From Candidatus Saccharimonadota bacterium (GTDB lineage: Bacteria > Patescibacteriota > Saccharimonadia > Saccharimonadales > UBA4665), in assembly GCA_025928155.1 (NCBI GenBank), contig JAICKC010000001.1:1-64000 (forward strand): a DNA stretch of 64,000 nt, written 5' to 3'. A program made the translations under genes and the position numbers. A model generated the notes under the pieces. The model was given only the letters and a program-made list of their open reading frames with translations, searched no databases and was not told the origin of the DNA. Shown here piece by piece: positions 51,022 to 59,595 of this stretch. Each line of letters opens with the position of its first letter. The stretch's first letter is position 1.

Positions 51022-51447
51022 TTATTTCAAAAGTATTTGCTTAAATGCTTTGTCCAGACCATAGTCCACGCCGGCCATAATGGCGGCAAATATCACGGCG
51101 AAAATGATAACGGCGGACGTCAGGCGGGTGCCCTCGCGCTTCGTCGGCCAGGTAACGAACTTAAGCTCCTGCCAGCTGGAGCCCACAAACCGCAGGCCGG
51201 TAATGCGGCCGAGGAACCGGACTGGCTTCAACCGGAAGAACCAGCGGATAGCGTGGCCAATCTGCTTGAGCGGCGGCCGGTGACCAATCCACGCCAAGCC
51301 TCGTCCGATAAAGCGTGCGGGCCAGAAAAAGCCGCGGAAAAATACGCGCACCAGGCTTTCGTTGTCGCTGTCTTGTTTAGGAGCTGCTTGGAGCTGTCGT
51401 GCCACTTCTTTGTCACCTCTGGCCGTCTGTAAGCCGTTATTCGCCAA
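51022..51447 (-). CDS. secE: Preprotein translocase subunit SecE with N-terminal extension
   Basis: A 141-residue protein. The SecE core is at the C-terminus: SWQELKFVTWPTKREGTRLTS followed by one helix (about 112-130). The first 80 residues are an extension with basic and amphipathic stretches (FFRGFFWPARFIGRGLAW), longer than the usual 60-70-residue SecE. The start is a TTG at 51447, lying directly after a terminator-like hairpin (51450-51473). Confidence 0.93.
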   Translation of the reverse strand: MANNGLQTARGDKEVARQLQAAPKQDSDNESLVRVFFRGFFWPARFIGRGLAWIGHRPPLKQIGHAIRWFFRLKPVRFLGRITGLRFVGSSWQELKFVTWPTKREGTRLTSAVIIFAVIFAAIMAGVDYGLDKAFKQILLK

Positions 51448-51449
51448 TT

Positions 51450-51473
51450 AAAAAGCCTACGATATTTGTAGGC
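51450..51473 (-). promoter_or_regulatory. Terminator-like hairpin in the secE-nusG leader
   Basis: On the minus strand GCCTAC, 7-nt loop, GTAGGC, then five T residues and the TTG start. Placed between the promoter at 51485-51513 and secE, with no gene upstream on that strand, so it would act as an attenuator. Confidence 0.65.
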
Positions 51474-51484
51474 GATACAAGTCA

Positions 51485-51513
51485 AGCATACCGTACCATA
51501 CCTCGTGCGTCAA
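51485..51513 (-). promoter_or_regulatory. Promoter of secE-nusG
   Basis: TTGACG (51508-51513), 17-bp spacer, TATGCT (51485-51490). It overlaps the divergent TATAGT promoter region of the gene at 51533. Confidence 0.7.
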
Positions 51514-51532
51514 GATGGTATAGTATAGCTAT

Positions 51533-53050
51533 ATGTTGTGGCTTATTGGCCTGCTGGCACTGGAAACAGTGCTTGAGGGGCTCCTGTGTGGCCTGAACGC
51601 TGGCACGAATGCACGCCAGCGGAAGGCAATGTCTGTTATCTGTATTACAACACTCGCGGTTGTGACGGTACTGCTAAGCACACGGCTATGGCGTGTATGG
51701 CTCTGGAGCGTACCATTTGCAGCGTACCGTATCGTAAACTTACTACGAGTGTACACGGCGCGATTGCCGCAAGCCCGCCTGAAGGCGGTGGCCTGGGGAG
51801 CGTTCTTTTGGCTCACCCTTGTCCAGTTGTCGCTGCTACTGGTTACGTGGGGAACGCACGAATTGCATCAGGGGCGACTGTTATTGAATACCACCATGGC
51901 CTTGCAGCTACTGGGCGCCGTATTACTGCTACGCTCTACCCTACACACCTGGCAGCATGCCGCGCTGCAGCGTAGCGAAAAACCACTGAGCGATCGCCAG
52001 CTGCCGTCTTTAAGTGTATTGGTGCCAGCCCGCAACGAAACTGCTGCGCTGCGAACATGTCTTGAGGCGTTAGTGGCGAGTGACTACCCTAAGCTCGAGA
52101 TATTGGTGCTCGACGACTGCTCGGTCACACGGCGCACGCCGGAAATCATCCGCGACTTTGCCCATAACGGTGTACGGTTTATACAAGGTAAGCTGCCGGA
52201 TGAAACGCGCTGGCTCGCTAAAAACTATGCCTACGAAGAACTGGCGGAAGCCGCCAGCGGTGACCTTTTCCTGTTTTGCGGCGTCGACACGATATTCGAA
52301 CCGCATACTATTCGCCGTCTGGTGAACATATTGGAAGACCGCGGCAAGAATATGCTCAGTGTTATGCCGCTTAGGCAGCACGTCAGCCGTGGTGGCAACT
52401 CTCTGTTCCAAACGATGCGCTACTACTGGGAACTGTGCTTGCCGCGGCGGGTTTTTAAACGGCCGCCGGTTCTCAGTACCTGTTGGCTGATCCGGCGCGA
52501 GGCACTTACCAAAATGGGTGGATTTGCCGCCGTAAGTCATAGTATTAGTCCGGAAGCGACCTTTGCCCGCGAGGCCGTTACCACTGATAGCTATAGCTTT
52601 ATACGCAGCGACGACTCTTTGGGCATGTATAGCAACAAACCCGCTGGCGAGCAGTACGATACCTCGGTGCGCGTGCGCTATCCACAGCTCCACCGCCGGC
52701 TTGAACTGGCGGCCCTGATGAGCATAGCGGAGCTGGTGTTTTTGCTGGGGCCGTTCGTGGGGCTGTTGCTGGCCGGCGAGCTGCCGCGTACCCTCGCGTA
52801 TGTGCTGGTCTGGAGCCTGACACTTGTCTTCTTGTTTGTTACTTACGGCTTTGCGTCGGTTGGCGCCCGGCTGGCTAACCCGTGGTACGGCTGGCTGCTG
52901 ATGCCGGCGGCGTTTGCGTTGGATCTTATGGTGCTGCACATCTCGCTGTGGAAGTATGAATTTGGCACGGTTGACTGGAAGGGTCGCAATGTATGCCTGC
53001 CGGTGATGCAGTTGACTAGTGCTGAGCCTGCGGCAAGTTCGGAACGGTGA
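51533..53050 (+). CDS. Membrane-bound glycosyltransferase family 2
   Basis: A 505-residue protein: about four N-terminal helices, a GT-A domain (about 155-400) with VLVPARNETAAL, LVLDDCS, FCGVDTIFEPHT (D-x-D replaced by VDT) and LIRREALTKMGGF, then three to four C-terminal helices. It resembles ceramide-glucosyltransferase/HpnB-type enzymes; there is no clear QxxRW, so it probably adds single sugars to a lipid. TATAGT (51519-51524) is 8 nt before the ATG. Its last 35 bases overlap the 3' end of the convergent kinase gene. Confidence 0.82.
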   Translation: MLWLIGLLALETVLEGLLCGLNAGTNARQRKAMSVICITTLAVVTVLLSTRLWRVWLWSVPFAAYRIVNLLRVYTARLPQARLKAVAWGAFFWLTLVQLSLLLVTWGTHELHQGRLLLNTTMALQLLGAVLLLRSTLHTWQHAALQRSEKPLSDRQLPSLSVLVPARNETAALRTCLEALVASDYPKLEILVLDDCSVTRRTPEIIRDFAHNGVRFIQGKLPDETRWLAKNYAYEELAEAASGDLFLFCGVDTIFEPHTIRRLVNILEDRGKNMLSVMPLRQHVSRGGNSLFQTMRYYWELCLPRRVFKRPPVLSTCWLIRREALTKMGGFAAVSHSISPEATFAREAVTTDSYSFIRSDDSLGMYSNKPAGEQYDTSVRVRYPQLHRRLELAALMSIAELVFLLGPFVGLLLAGELPRTLAYVLVWSLTLVFLFVTYGFASVGARLANPWYGWLLMPAAFALDLMVLHISLWKYEFGTVDWKGRNVCLPVMQLTSAEPAASSER

Positions 53051-54143
53051 GCGTGAACGTAGAACCGTGATTGAGTTCGCTGGTGACGTCTATGTTGGCT
53101 TGCAATAGTGTGGCGAGCTTTTGAGTGATATAGAGCCCCAGGCCAGTGCCGTTGCTGGCGCGGGTGCGGTAATCTTCGCTGCGGAAAAACTTGCGGAAAA
53201 TCTTTTGCTGATCGGAGCGGCTCATGCCGATGCCGGTGTCTTGAATGCTAAAACGTATGCCGTTTTCGGCCATGTGCGCGCCGACGGTAACGCTGCCCTG
53301 CTGAGTGTATTTAATGGAATTGGTAATAAAGTTATGCAGAATCTCGCGGATATATAGGTTGCTGCTGTGTAACGTTTCGAGCGACGGGTCGAGATCGGTT
53401 TTGATCTCCAGCCCTTTAGCTTTCGCCTGGTCACGGTAGCCAGCGGCGAGTTCTTCGACGAGCTGGTGTGGGTTGATGGCGTCCACCGTCATCTGTAGCG
53501 CGCCGCGCTCGGCCCGGCTCAAAGTGGAGAGGTCGTTGACCAAGCCGCTCAAAAACAATACCTGGCCGTAGGCGGCGTCGAGTGCCTTTTGTACTTCGGT
53601 GATGTTGCCGGATTTTCGGGCGATAAACTGGGCGTTACTGATGTTACCCTCGGTTATGGCAATGGGCGTGCGCAGCTCATGACTGACCACGCTGATGAAC
53701 TCATCACGCTCTTCTTCGAGCGACTTTTCGCGTGTAATATCGCGCAGCACGAGCACATAGCCACAATCGCTACTTTCACCGTAGCCGAGGTAGACTGGCG
53801 CAATGGACAGATAGAGGTTGGCGGTGCTGCCATCGCTGTAGCGTAGGAGGTAGTCACGGCTACTGACGGGCGTTTTGGCACCGCCGATAAGGGTGTGCAC
53901 GCTCACCGCAGCACCGTCTTTGTCGTAGAGCCGTAAGATGCTACTTAGGGATTTACCGGCAATGTCCCCGTTTTTGTCGAGCAGGTCAAGCGCAGCACCG
54001 TTGTAGAGTTCGATGTTACCGGCCGCATCCACAGCCAGCACGCCGTCGGCCATACTGCCGATGAGGCTGACGAGCCATTCGCGCTCGGGTATGCTCGGAT
54101 TATCCTGCTGCTTTCTACTACCATGTACCGTACTGGCGTCCAT
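53016..54143 (-). CDS. Soluble PAS-domain sensor histidine kinase
   Basis: A 375-residue kinase without membrane helices: PAS domain (about 22-138), HisKA with SHELRTPI (phosphoacceptor His about 154), and HATPase with N-box NFITNSIKYT, DTGIGM, and G2-box GTGLGLYIT. It senses a cytoplasmic signal and would phosphorylate a response regulator; the only one in the window is the receiver protein at 654-1070 (pairing is inference). A CATAAT box ends 8 nt before the ATG. Confidence 0.92.
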   Translation of the reverse strand: MDASTVHGSRKQQDNPSIPEREWLVSLIGSMADGVLAVDAAGNIELYNGAALDLLDKNGDIAGKSLSSILRLYDKDGAAVSVHTLIGGAKTPVSSRDYLLRYSDGSTANLYLSIAPVYLGYGESSDCGYVLVLRDITREKSLEEERDEFISVVSHELRTPIAITEGNISNAQFIARKSGNITEVQKALDAAYGQVLFLSGLVNDLSTLSRAERGALQMTVDAINPHQLVEELAAGYRDQAKAKGLEIKTDLDPSLETLHSSNLYIREILHNFITNSIKYTQQGSVTVGAHMAENGIRFSIQDTGIGMSRSDQQKIFRKFFRSEDYRTRASNGTGLGLYITQKLATLLQANIDVTSELNHGSTFTLTVPNLPQAQH

Positions 54144-54225
54144 TACCCACTATTATGCCATAAGGGGGATGGAGGCGGTAGGAGACTATCCAACTTGGGA
54201 AGTAGTTATCGTGTAGCCGCCCTCG

Positions 54226-55911
54226 TTACTGTTCGAGCGCGGTAGCGGCGAGCGTGGTCAGGGTCGTGTGGTTCTTCTGTCCGTTCAAGACAGTACTGAG
54301 CGGCTGCAGGTCGATTGGCTGATGCTTATTGATCGTGTTGATACCGAAGACGACGCGGTCGCTCGGTTGTGTTTTGTAGCCAAGTCCATTGCTCTCGTTG
54401 CCAGCAAAGAGGACACGGGTAGCTCCACTGGTCACCAGCTGGTAGTTGACGTTTACAAAATGGTTATTGCTGATGTCTGCGCCGTTGGTGCTGTCGTATA
54501 GATACACCCCACGTTTGCCGCCGTAGAAGGTGTTGTTTTCAACGTAATTCTGGATCGAGCCGGCATTAATACGAACTTGGCTGCCGCGAGGATTGTAACC
54601 ACGGTTATTCTGCACTGTGTTGAGGCTCGAGCCGTATATGACGAAATTGTCCTGGTTACCAATCGCTATGTTGTTTTTGAATATGTTGTAGTCTGAGTTG
54701 TCGTGCAGCATGAAGCCGTGATATTTGTTGTCGATGGAGATGTTGTTTTCGATGATGTTATAGTCGCAGCGCTTGGAGACAATGAAGCCATGTTTACCGT
54801 TGGCGACGAAGCGGTTGTACTCAATCGTAGCATTGTTGCTGTCGTCATGGGGGTCGAGGCCGTAGATGCGGTTGGCGGTAAACAGGTTGCTGGTCCACAT
54901 CATACCTTGCGCACCGAAGGTGAAAGCTCCAATGTTGTTATGGCTGAACGTACTGTTCTGTACCCAGCCGGTCACGATGTTCTCCCCGAACGAACCGGTC
55001 GCGATCCGCCAAGATACACCGTAGACACCGCCTTGGGCTGCAAATGGTACCTTGGCAATGACATCCTTGCTCCTAATCTGCTCGATAGTCATACCGAGAT
55101 ATGAGGCGGTAGCGTTGAGCATGTCCATGCGGCCATTGTCATACGCACGGACAAAACTGCGGCCATCTGAAATGTTAGTGTCAGGCTGACCGGTGGTCGG
55201 GTCGTAGCTGCTGATGTGTACGCCGTTAAAGAGTGTCTCAGCGTTTTGAAAGGTCAATGTCGTGATGCTGTAGTTCGGCTGGCTTCGCAGGTAGAGAGTG
55301 CTGACCGTGTCGCTGGTGACGTCGACTTGGATATTGTCCTGGATGTACAGTGGGATATTAATCATGTACGTTTTGGGCCCCAGCTGCGTAATGCCGTTGT
55401 ATGGCTGCACCATCCTCATGAGATCGGGAATGGTTAGATGTGCTTCCGGGTTTACGAATCGGTTGTTAACGTAGATGACACCCTGTCTTTCAGTGACGGT
55501 GGCGGCGGAAGCAGTGTCGGCGCTTGCCGGAAATGGAGCGAGCGGATGTTCGACCGGGGGTACTTTAATGGTGGTGCCCCACACCACCTGGCCTGGGTTG
55601 AGCTGCTGCAGTTCCGCAAGGCTTACACTGAAGTGCGCGGCAGCCCAGGCGAGGTCTTGCCCTTCCTGTAGCTTGTAGTACGCGAACTTGGTGCCGTACG
55701 TCGGCCGAGCTGCTGTCATGGTTGCTTCGGCTGATTGCCAGCCGTCGGTCACCAGGCGAGCGTTACCGCGATTAGCTAGCTGGGTCATGAGCTCAGGCCC
55801 GAAAGTGAGGTAGAGGGTGGCAACGCCGATAACGAGCGGTATGACGACAACGAGCGCTCGTATTGGCGGCCTAAGGTGTTTGGTAGGGTGTGTCGTCGAT
55901 CGCCTTTTCAT
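54226..55911 (-). CDS. AlgG-like C5-epimerase (parallel beta-helix) with N-terminal LysM-like segment
   Basis: A 561-residue exported protein: membrane helix (about 17-37), a LysM-like segment (79-118: YKLQEGQDLAWAAAHFSVSL...LNPGQVVWGTTIKVP), then a right-handed parallel beta-helix (about 200-510) of N-rich coils. GLDPHDDSNN (351-360) contains the DPHD motif, which in mannuronan C5-epimerase AlgG forms the catalytic centre; HGFIVSKRCDYNII follows as in AlgG. It probably converts uronate residues in a polymer outside the membrane. The ATG overlaps the synthase stop (ATGA). Confidence 0.83.
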   Translation of the reverse strand: MKRRSTTHPTKHLRPPIRALVVVIPLVIGVATLYLTFGPELMTQLANRGNARLVTDGWQSAEATMTAARPTYGTKFAYYKLQEGQDLAWAAAHFSVSLAELQQLNPGQVVWGTTIKVPPVEHPLAPFPASADTASAATVTERQGVIYVNNRFVNPEAHLTIPDLMRMVQPYNGITQLGPKTYMINIPLYIQDNIQVDVTSDTVSTLYLRSQPNYSITTLTFQNAETLFNGVHISSYDPTTGQPDTNISDGRSFVRAYDNGRMDMLNATASYLGMTIEQIRSKDVIAKVPFAAQGGVYGVSWRIATGSFGENIVTGWVQNSTFSHNNIGAFTFGAQGMMWTSNLFTANRIYGLDPHDDSNNATIEYNRFVANGKHGFIVSKRCDYNIIENNISIDNKYHGFMLHDNSDYNIFKNNIAIGNQDNFVIYGSSLNTVQNNRGYNPRGSQVRINAGSIQNYVENNTFYGGKRGVYLYDSTNGADISNNHFVNVNYQLVTSGATRVLFAGNESNGLGYKTQPSDRVVFGINTINKHQPIDLQPLSTVLNGQKNHTTLTTLAATALEQ

Positions 55912-57515
55912 TGCCTGCTCCCAGTTGGTTGGATGTAGTACACCAGAGTTTGTCCGACGAGTATCCTCGAAGGACTTGTAATACCGTTCAGTTTTTTCAG
56001 CGTCGTTTCATCCATGCCAAGTTGCGCGGCGATTCCGGTCAGCGTGTCTCCCTGTTGGATAGTGTAAGTCTTTACGTCGCTCGCAAAGATAGCATCGGGC
56101 AAGATCCTCGGCTGCGTCGGTACGTTGGCGGTTAAGGATGTCGATACGTCAAACTCGCCAGGACGTACTGGCGTCGGTATTGGTATGACGACGGCCGCCT
56201 GCTTGTTTGCCTGGTCGATGAAGCGAGCGGTCAAGAAAAAGATGGCAGCAATGCCGAGTACACCGACCAGTACAGTGGCCCAGCGGCGGATGAGACGGCG
56301 GCGCATGCGACTTTTGTGCCACCGTGTTGCCCAGGAGTTCTCAAGGATGGTAGCGAGAGCATACACCTTCACGATGGCGTTTGTGTAGGTATATACGACC
56401 CAGGCTGGCAGATAAATCAGACGCTTTGGGTAGTGTCTGAAGTAGCTGAATAGGCGAACGGTACGGCTGATGAGCCACCAACAGACCAATACACTTACCA
56501 GTATCCAGCGGTGCTGGATGGCGCCGATTACTGCGGCGGTGGGGCCGAGAAGCATAAAGAATGGCTGCACAAATCTATCAAGCATGAAGTAGGCCAGTAC
56601 CGGATAGCGAAAGACCCAGCCGCGCCGGATGGCCCGCAAGTCAGCTCGCCAAGAGTTGCGTGTCCAGCGCAGGCGCTGCTTCATAAATTTCTTGAAATGG
56701 CCGAGACCCTGGGTGTAGACAACGGTATTCGGGGAGTAGCCGACTTTCCAGCCCTGCTCTAAGATGAGGTGCGACAAACGCTTGTCGTCGCCGGAAATAG
56801 CGCGAGCATTCATAAAGAATTCATGCATGAGGTCGTGCACGTTGTCATAGTGTTCGTTGATGAGCGCTTCGCGGCGATAAATAGCGGTGCGTCCAGACAG
56901 GGTGTTGTAGGCCTTGCCGAGGCCGAGCAGGAATGGCACCTCCTCGCGGTAGCGATTCCAGAGGAGCATGTCGAAGAGAACGTTGCTGATCGTATCCGGA
57001 TTGCTGACGCGCTGAGGTACGGTGACGCCGCCCATCTTTGGGTCGGTGAAGTACGGCAGCGTACTCTCTCGTACGTTGTCTGCCCAGAGAGTATCGGAGT
57101 CGACTAGCGCGACTAAATCACCGGTGGCCCGTTCAATACCGTCGCAAAGCGCGGCACGTTTGCCGGGTTTGGGGGTGACGATCAGGCGACACTTGACATC
57201 TTTGCGCGGTACGTAGTGCTTTTCAAAATTGAGGATGTGGTGTGTGTTGCTCTTGTCGATAACGGCGACAATTTCGTCGACGCCGTTTTTAATCCAAGAT
57301 GTAAGTGCCTCCTCAAATAGCTGTTCGTCTTCGTTATAGACCGGCGTAACGATACTTGTCGTGAGTTTTTGCGTTTCGGGGTCAATGGGTTGCTTGGCGA
57401 ACTGTGCTGCCTCACGGCGATATAGTGTAGCGCCCAGCTGACGTACGAGCCAGTAGGACCAACGCCATAAACCAATGAACGAGAGTGGGATGTACAGGAG
57501 GAGAGTTTGGAGCAT
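55908..57515 (-). CDS. Processive polysaccharide synthase GT2 with C-terminal LysM (Alg8/HasA-like)
   Basis: A 535-residue membrane enzyme: N-terminal helix, GT-A domain with VTPVYNEDE (56-64), TPKPGKRAAL, D139/D141 in ALVDSDT, SGDDKRL (241-247) and QRLRW (280-284), then about five helices, a further helix (415-430) and an extracellular LysM domain (483-527, YTIQQGDTLTGIAAQLG). The motif set fits hyaluronan/alginate-type synthases. The LysM could tie the synthase to peptidoglycan, a fusion not found in classical Alg8. It starts 2 nt after the dehydrogenase stop. Confidence 0.87.
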   Translation of the reverse strand: MLQTLLLYIPLSFIGLWRWSYWLVRQLGATLYRREAAQFAKQPIDPETQKLTTSIVTPVYNEDEQLFEEALTSWIKNGVDEIVAVIDKSNTHHILNFEKHYVPRKDVKCRLIVTPKPGKRAALCDGIERATGDLVALVDSDTLWADNVRESTLPYFTDPKMGGVTVPQRVSNPDTISNVLFDMLLWNRYREEVPFLLGLGKAYNTLSGRTAIYRREALINEHYDNVHDLMHEFFMNARAISGDDKRLSHLILEQGWKVGYSPNTVVYTQGLGHFKKFMKQRLRWTRNSWRADLRAIRRGWVFRYPVLAYFMLDRFVQPFFMLLGPTAAVIGAIQHRWILVSVLVCWWLISRTVRLFSYFRHYPKRLIYLPAWVVYTYTNAIVKVYALATILENSWATRWHKSRMRRRLIRRWATVLVGVLGIAAIFFLTARFIDQANKQAAVVIPIPTPVRPGEFDVSTSLTANVPTQPRILPDAIFASDVKTYTIQQGDTLTGIAAQLGMDETTLKKLNGITSPSRILVGQTLVYYIQPTGSRQ

Positions 57516-57517
57516 AA

Positions 57518-58420
57518 CTAGGCTGCTTCTACGGTAGCAAGGTGGTTGATACTGACTTTCTGGTTTTGGCCCAGGAGTTTCTCGTGGCGGAGGTTTTCGG
57601 TAATGACACTGCGGAGTATACCGAAGTCAAAGCCGTTTGTCTCTCCCCACTCAAGTAGTGCGCGAGTGTCTTTTGGCAGGCATGAGCCGTCAAACGGGCC
57701 ATAGTCACGAATGCCATATACCGGATTCCACATGCCTTCACAGCTTTCGGCGGTGGCGCGGAAGACTTTGTCGGCGTCCCATCCCTTCTCTTTGATAGCA
57801 ATGCGCATCTCGTTGAAGAAGGCGATTTTAACAGCATTGTACACATTGTGTACATACTTCTGGATCTCAGCTTCTTCGATAGAGCAGTGCTCGATAGGGG
57901 CGTTAAAAGGCCGGTATAGCTTGTCCACGGTTTTGCCGGAGCGTTCATCGAGTTCGCCGATAAGTACAAACCACGGGCGCTCGAAGTCCTGGGCTGCAGT
58001 TACTTCACGGAGATATTCGGGCTGCATGACGACACCGAAGCCCTTGCCGGCCTTTTTGCCGGACAATTTTTCAACGTACTTGATCATCTCACGGGTGGTT
58101 TGCGGTGGCACCGTTGAGCGGATAACCATGACATGGTATGCCTTGTGTAGCTTGAGACGGTTAGCAAAGTCGGTTATGGCTGACTTTAGAATATCGAGCT
58201 GAATGTGTTTTGCCTTGGTGGGCGTCGGCACACAAAACAGCGTGACGTCCGTGTCTATTTTCGTATACTCTGAGGCTACTTCAGCTCGATAACCTGCTTC
58301 GCGCAGCTTTGCCACCTTGGCTTCGTCAACATCTACAAATGTGACCTCATTTTTATGCTTGCTTAACCCACGCCCTGTTGCTTCACCTACAAATCCAGCA
58401 CCAACCACTGCTACTTTCAC
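57518..58420 (-). CDS. Nucleotide-sugar dehydrogenase (UDP-glucose/GDP-mannose type), short form
   Basis: A 300-residue enzyme. Rossmann motif GAGFVGEATG (7-16), FCVPTPT (62-68), the sugar-side segment QPEYLREVTAAQDFERP, VKIAFFNE (197-204) and the catalytic cysteine C247 in GSCLPKDTRA. It should oxidise an NDP-hexose to the uronate, supplying the synthase downstream. The C-terminal nucleotide-binding domain of about 120 residues found in AlgD and Ugd is missing; the gene ends cleanly 2 nt before the synthase. GTG start with AGGAGG upstream. Confidence 0.88.
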   Translation of the reverse strand: MKVAVVGAGFVGEATGRGLSKHKNEVTFVDVDEAKVAKLREAGYRAEVASEYTKIDTDVTLFCVPTPTKAKHIQLDILKSAITDFANRLKLHKAYHVMVIRSTVPPQTTREMIKYVEKLSGKKAGKGFGVVMQPEYLREVTAAQDFERPWFVLIGELDERSGKTVDKLYRPFNAPIEHCSIEEAEIQKYVHNVYNAVKIAFFNEMRIAIKEKGWDADKVFRATAESCEGMWNPVYGIRDYGPFDGSCLPKDTRALLEWGETNGFDFGILRSVITENLRHEKLLGQNQKVSINHLATVEAA

Positions 58421-58593
58421 AGAACCTCCTGCATCTTCGACCGTTACGGAAATACGGCATTATCTCTAGTATGTATCTGGTAAAAGTAATACAAGATGGC
58501 AATTTATGCAATAAGGTAGCCTACTTTGTGTTATAAATTACAATTTTCTGACATTGTTGGGGAGCGTTCGGTGATGGGCTAGAATAGATGGGT

Positions 58594-59568
58594 ATGCAGG
58601 AATTTTTCGGTAAGGTGGTGCGTAAGGTAAGACTACCCGGCTGGCCGGGTAACAAGTTCTTTGCGCTGCTCGCACGGCGCCCCAATCTTAGGCTAGCGGT
58701 GCTCGGTACGCTGCTTGCTTGCGTGGTGGCAATCCTAGTGTTTGCGTACCTTTCCCTTTTTACCTACCACCCATCAACCGGGAGTAAGGAGTTAAATCCA
58801 GCTGGAACAAAGCGGTCGGCGTCCGTTAGCCTGAAGTCGAATACTATTCAAACTCAGCCCCGATCCAATCCACCTAGTACCGCGAGTAAGCCGCCGTCGT
58901 CGAGTACCGCAAACTTTCCTGCAGATGTGCTTAGCCTGACCCAGTGGAAGCTGACGCTACCAACCGGGCCGAGTCATGATGCAACCGAGATCCAACAGCC
59001 GCAGCTGGCCAGTTTTGAACTTGCACCGTACTTCCAGCTCAATGCCGCGAAAGATGGCGTTCAGTTCGAGGCCCCAGTCAACGGTTCAACAACCTCAGGA
59101 TCGCAGTACCCGCGGTCCGAACTCCGAGAGATGACGGATAACGGTCGGCAGGAAGCCAGCTGGTCGACGACAGACGGTACAAATACTATGACGGTCCGCG
59201 AGGCGATAACCCACCTGCCTGCCTCTCGATCTCAGGTGGTTGCTGCACAAATCCATGGATCGTCGGCGTACGTTATGCTTATTCGCCTGAACGGTTCTGA
59301 TCTGTTTGTCGAGGGGGACAACGGTAAGAATATGGGTAACCTGGACACGAACTACCGGCTCGGTACGGCGTACACTGTCCAGATCACGGCTATGAACGGG
59401 CGGATCATTGTTTCGTACAATGGAATAGAAAAAGCTAATTTTCCCAACGAGACTTCAGGGGATTACTTCAAGGCGGGCTGCTATACGCAGGCTAATATGA
59501 GTAATGGCGGAAGTGCGAGCGACTACGGGCAGGTCATTGTATATGGTCTGAGTGTGCAGCATTCGTGA
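58594..59568 (+). CDS. Alginate lyase, polysaccharide lyase family 7, membrane-anchored
   Basis: A 324-residue protein with a membrane helix (about 35-56), a Ser/Pro/Thr linker (to about 108) and a PL7 domain. PL7 motifs: YPRSELREM (172-180), QIH (219-221) and YFKAGCYTQAN (291-301), which carry the catalytic Arg, Gln, His and Tyr. It cleaves mannuronate/guluronate polymers by beta-elimination. Divergent from the polymer operon. TAGAAT (58580-58585) ends 8 nt before this ATG, making it a better start than the ATG at 58588. Confidence 0.9.
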   Translation: MQEFFGKVVRKVRLPGWPGNKFFALLARRPNLRLAVLGTLLACVVAILVFAYLSLFTYHPSTGSKELNPAGTKRSASVSLKSNTIQTQPRSNPPSTASKPPSSSTANFPADVLSLTQWKLTLPTGPSHDATEIQQPQLASFELAPYFQLNAAKDGVQFEAPVNGSTTSGSQYPRSELREMTDNGRQEASWSTTDGTNTMTVREAITHLPASRSQVVAAQIHGSSAYVMLIRLNGSDLFVEGDNGKNMGNLDTNYRLGTAYTVQITAMNGRIIVSYNGIEKANFPNETSGDYFKAGCYTQANMSNGGSASDYGQVIVYGLSVQHS

Positions 59569-59595
59569 GCGGGAACTGCGGTACGGCACCCGTGT

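Noticed and set aside
57518-57520. Frameshift as explanation for the short nucleotide-sugar dehydrogenase
   Set aside because: The synthase gene starts 2 nt after the stop with good family alignment from its first residues, leaving no room for a lost C-terminal domain.
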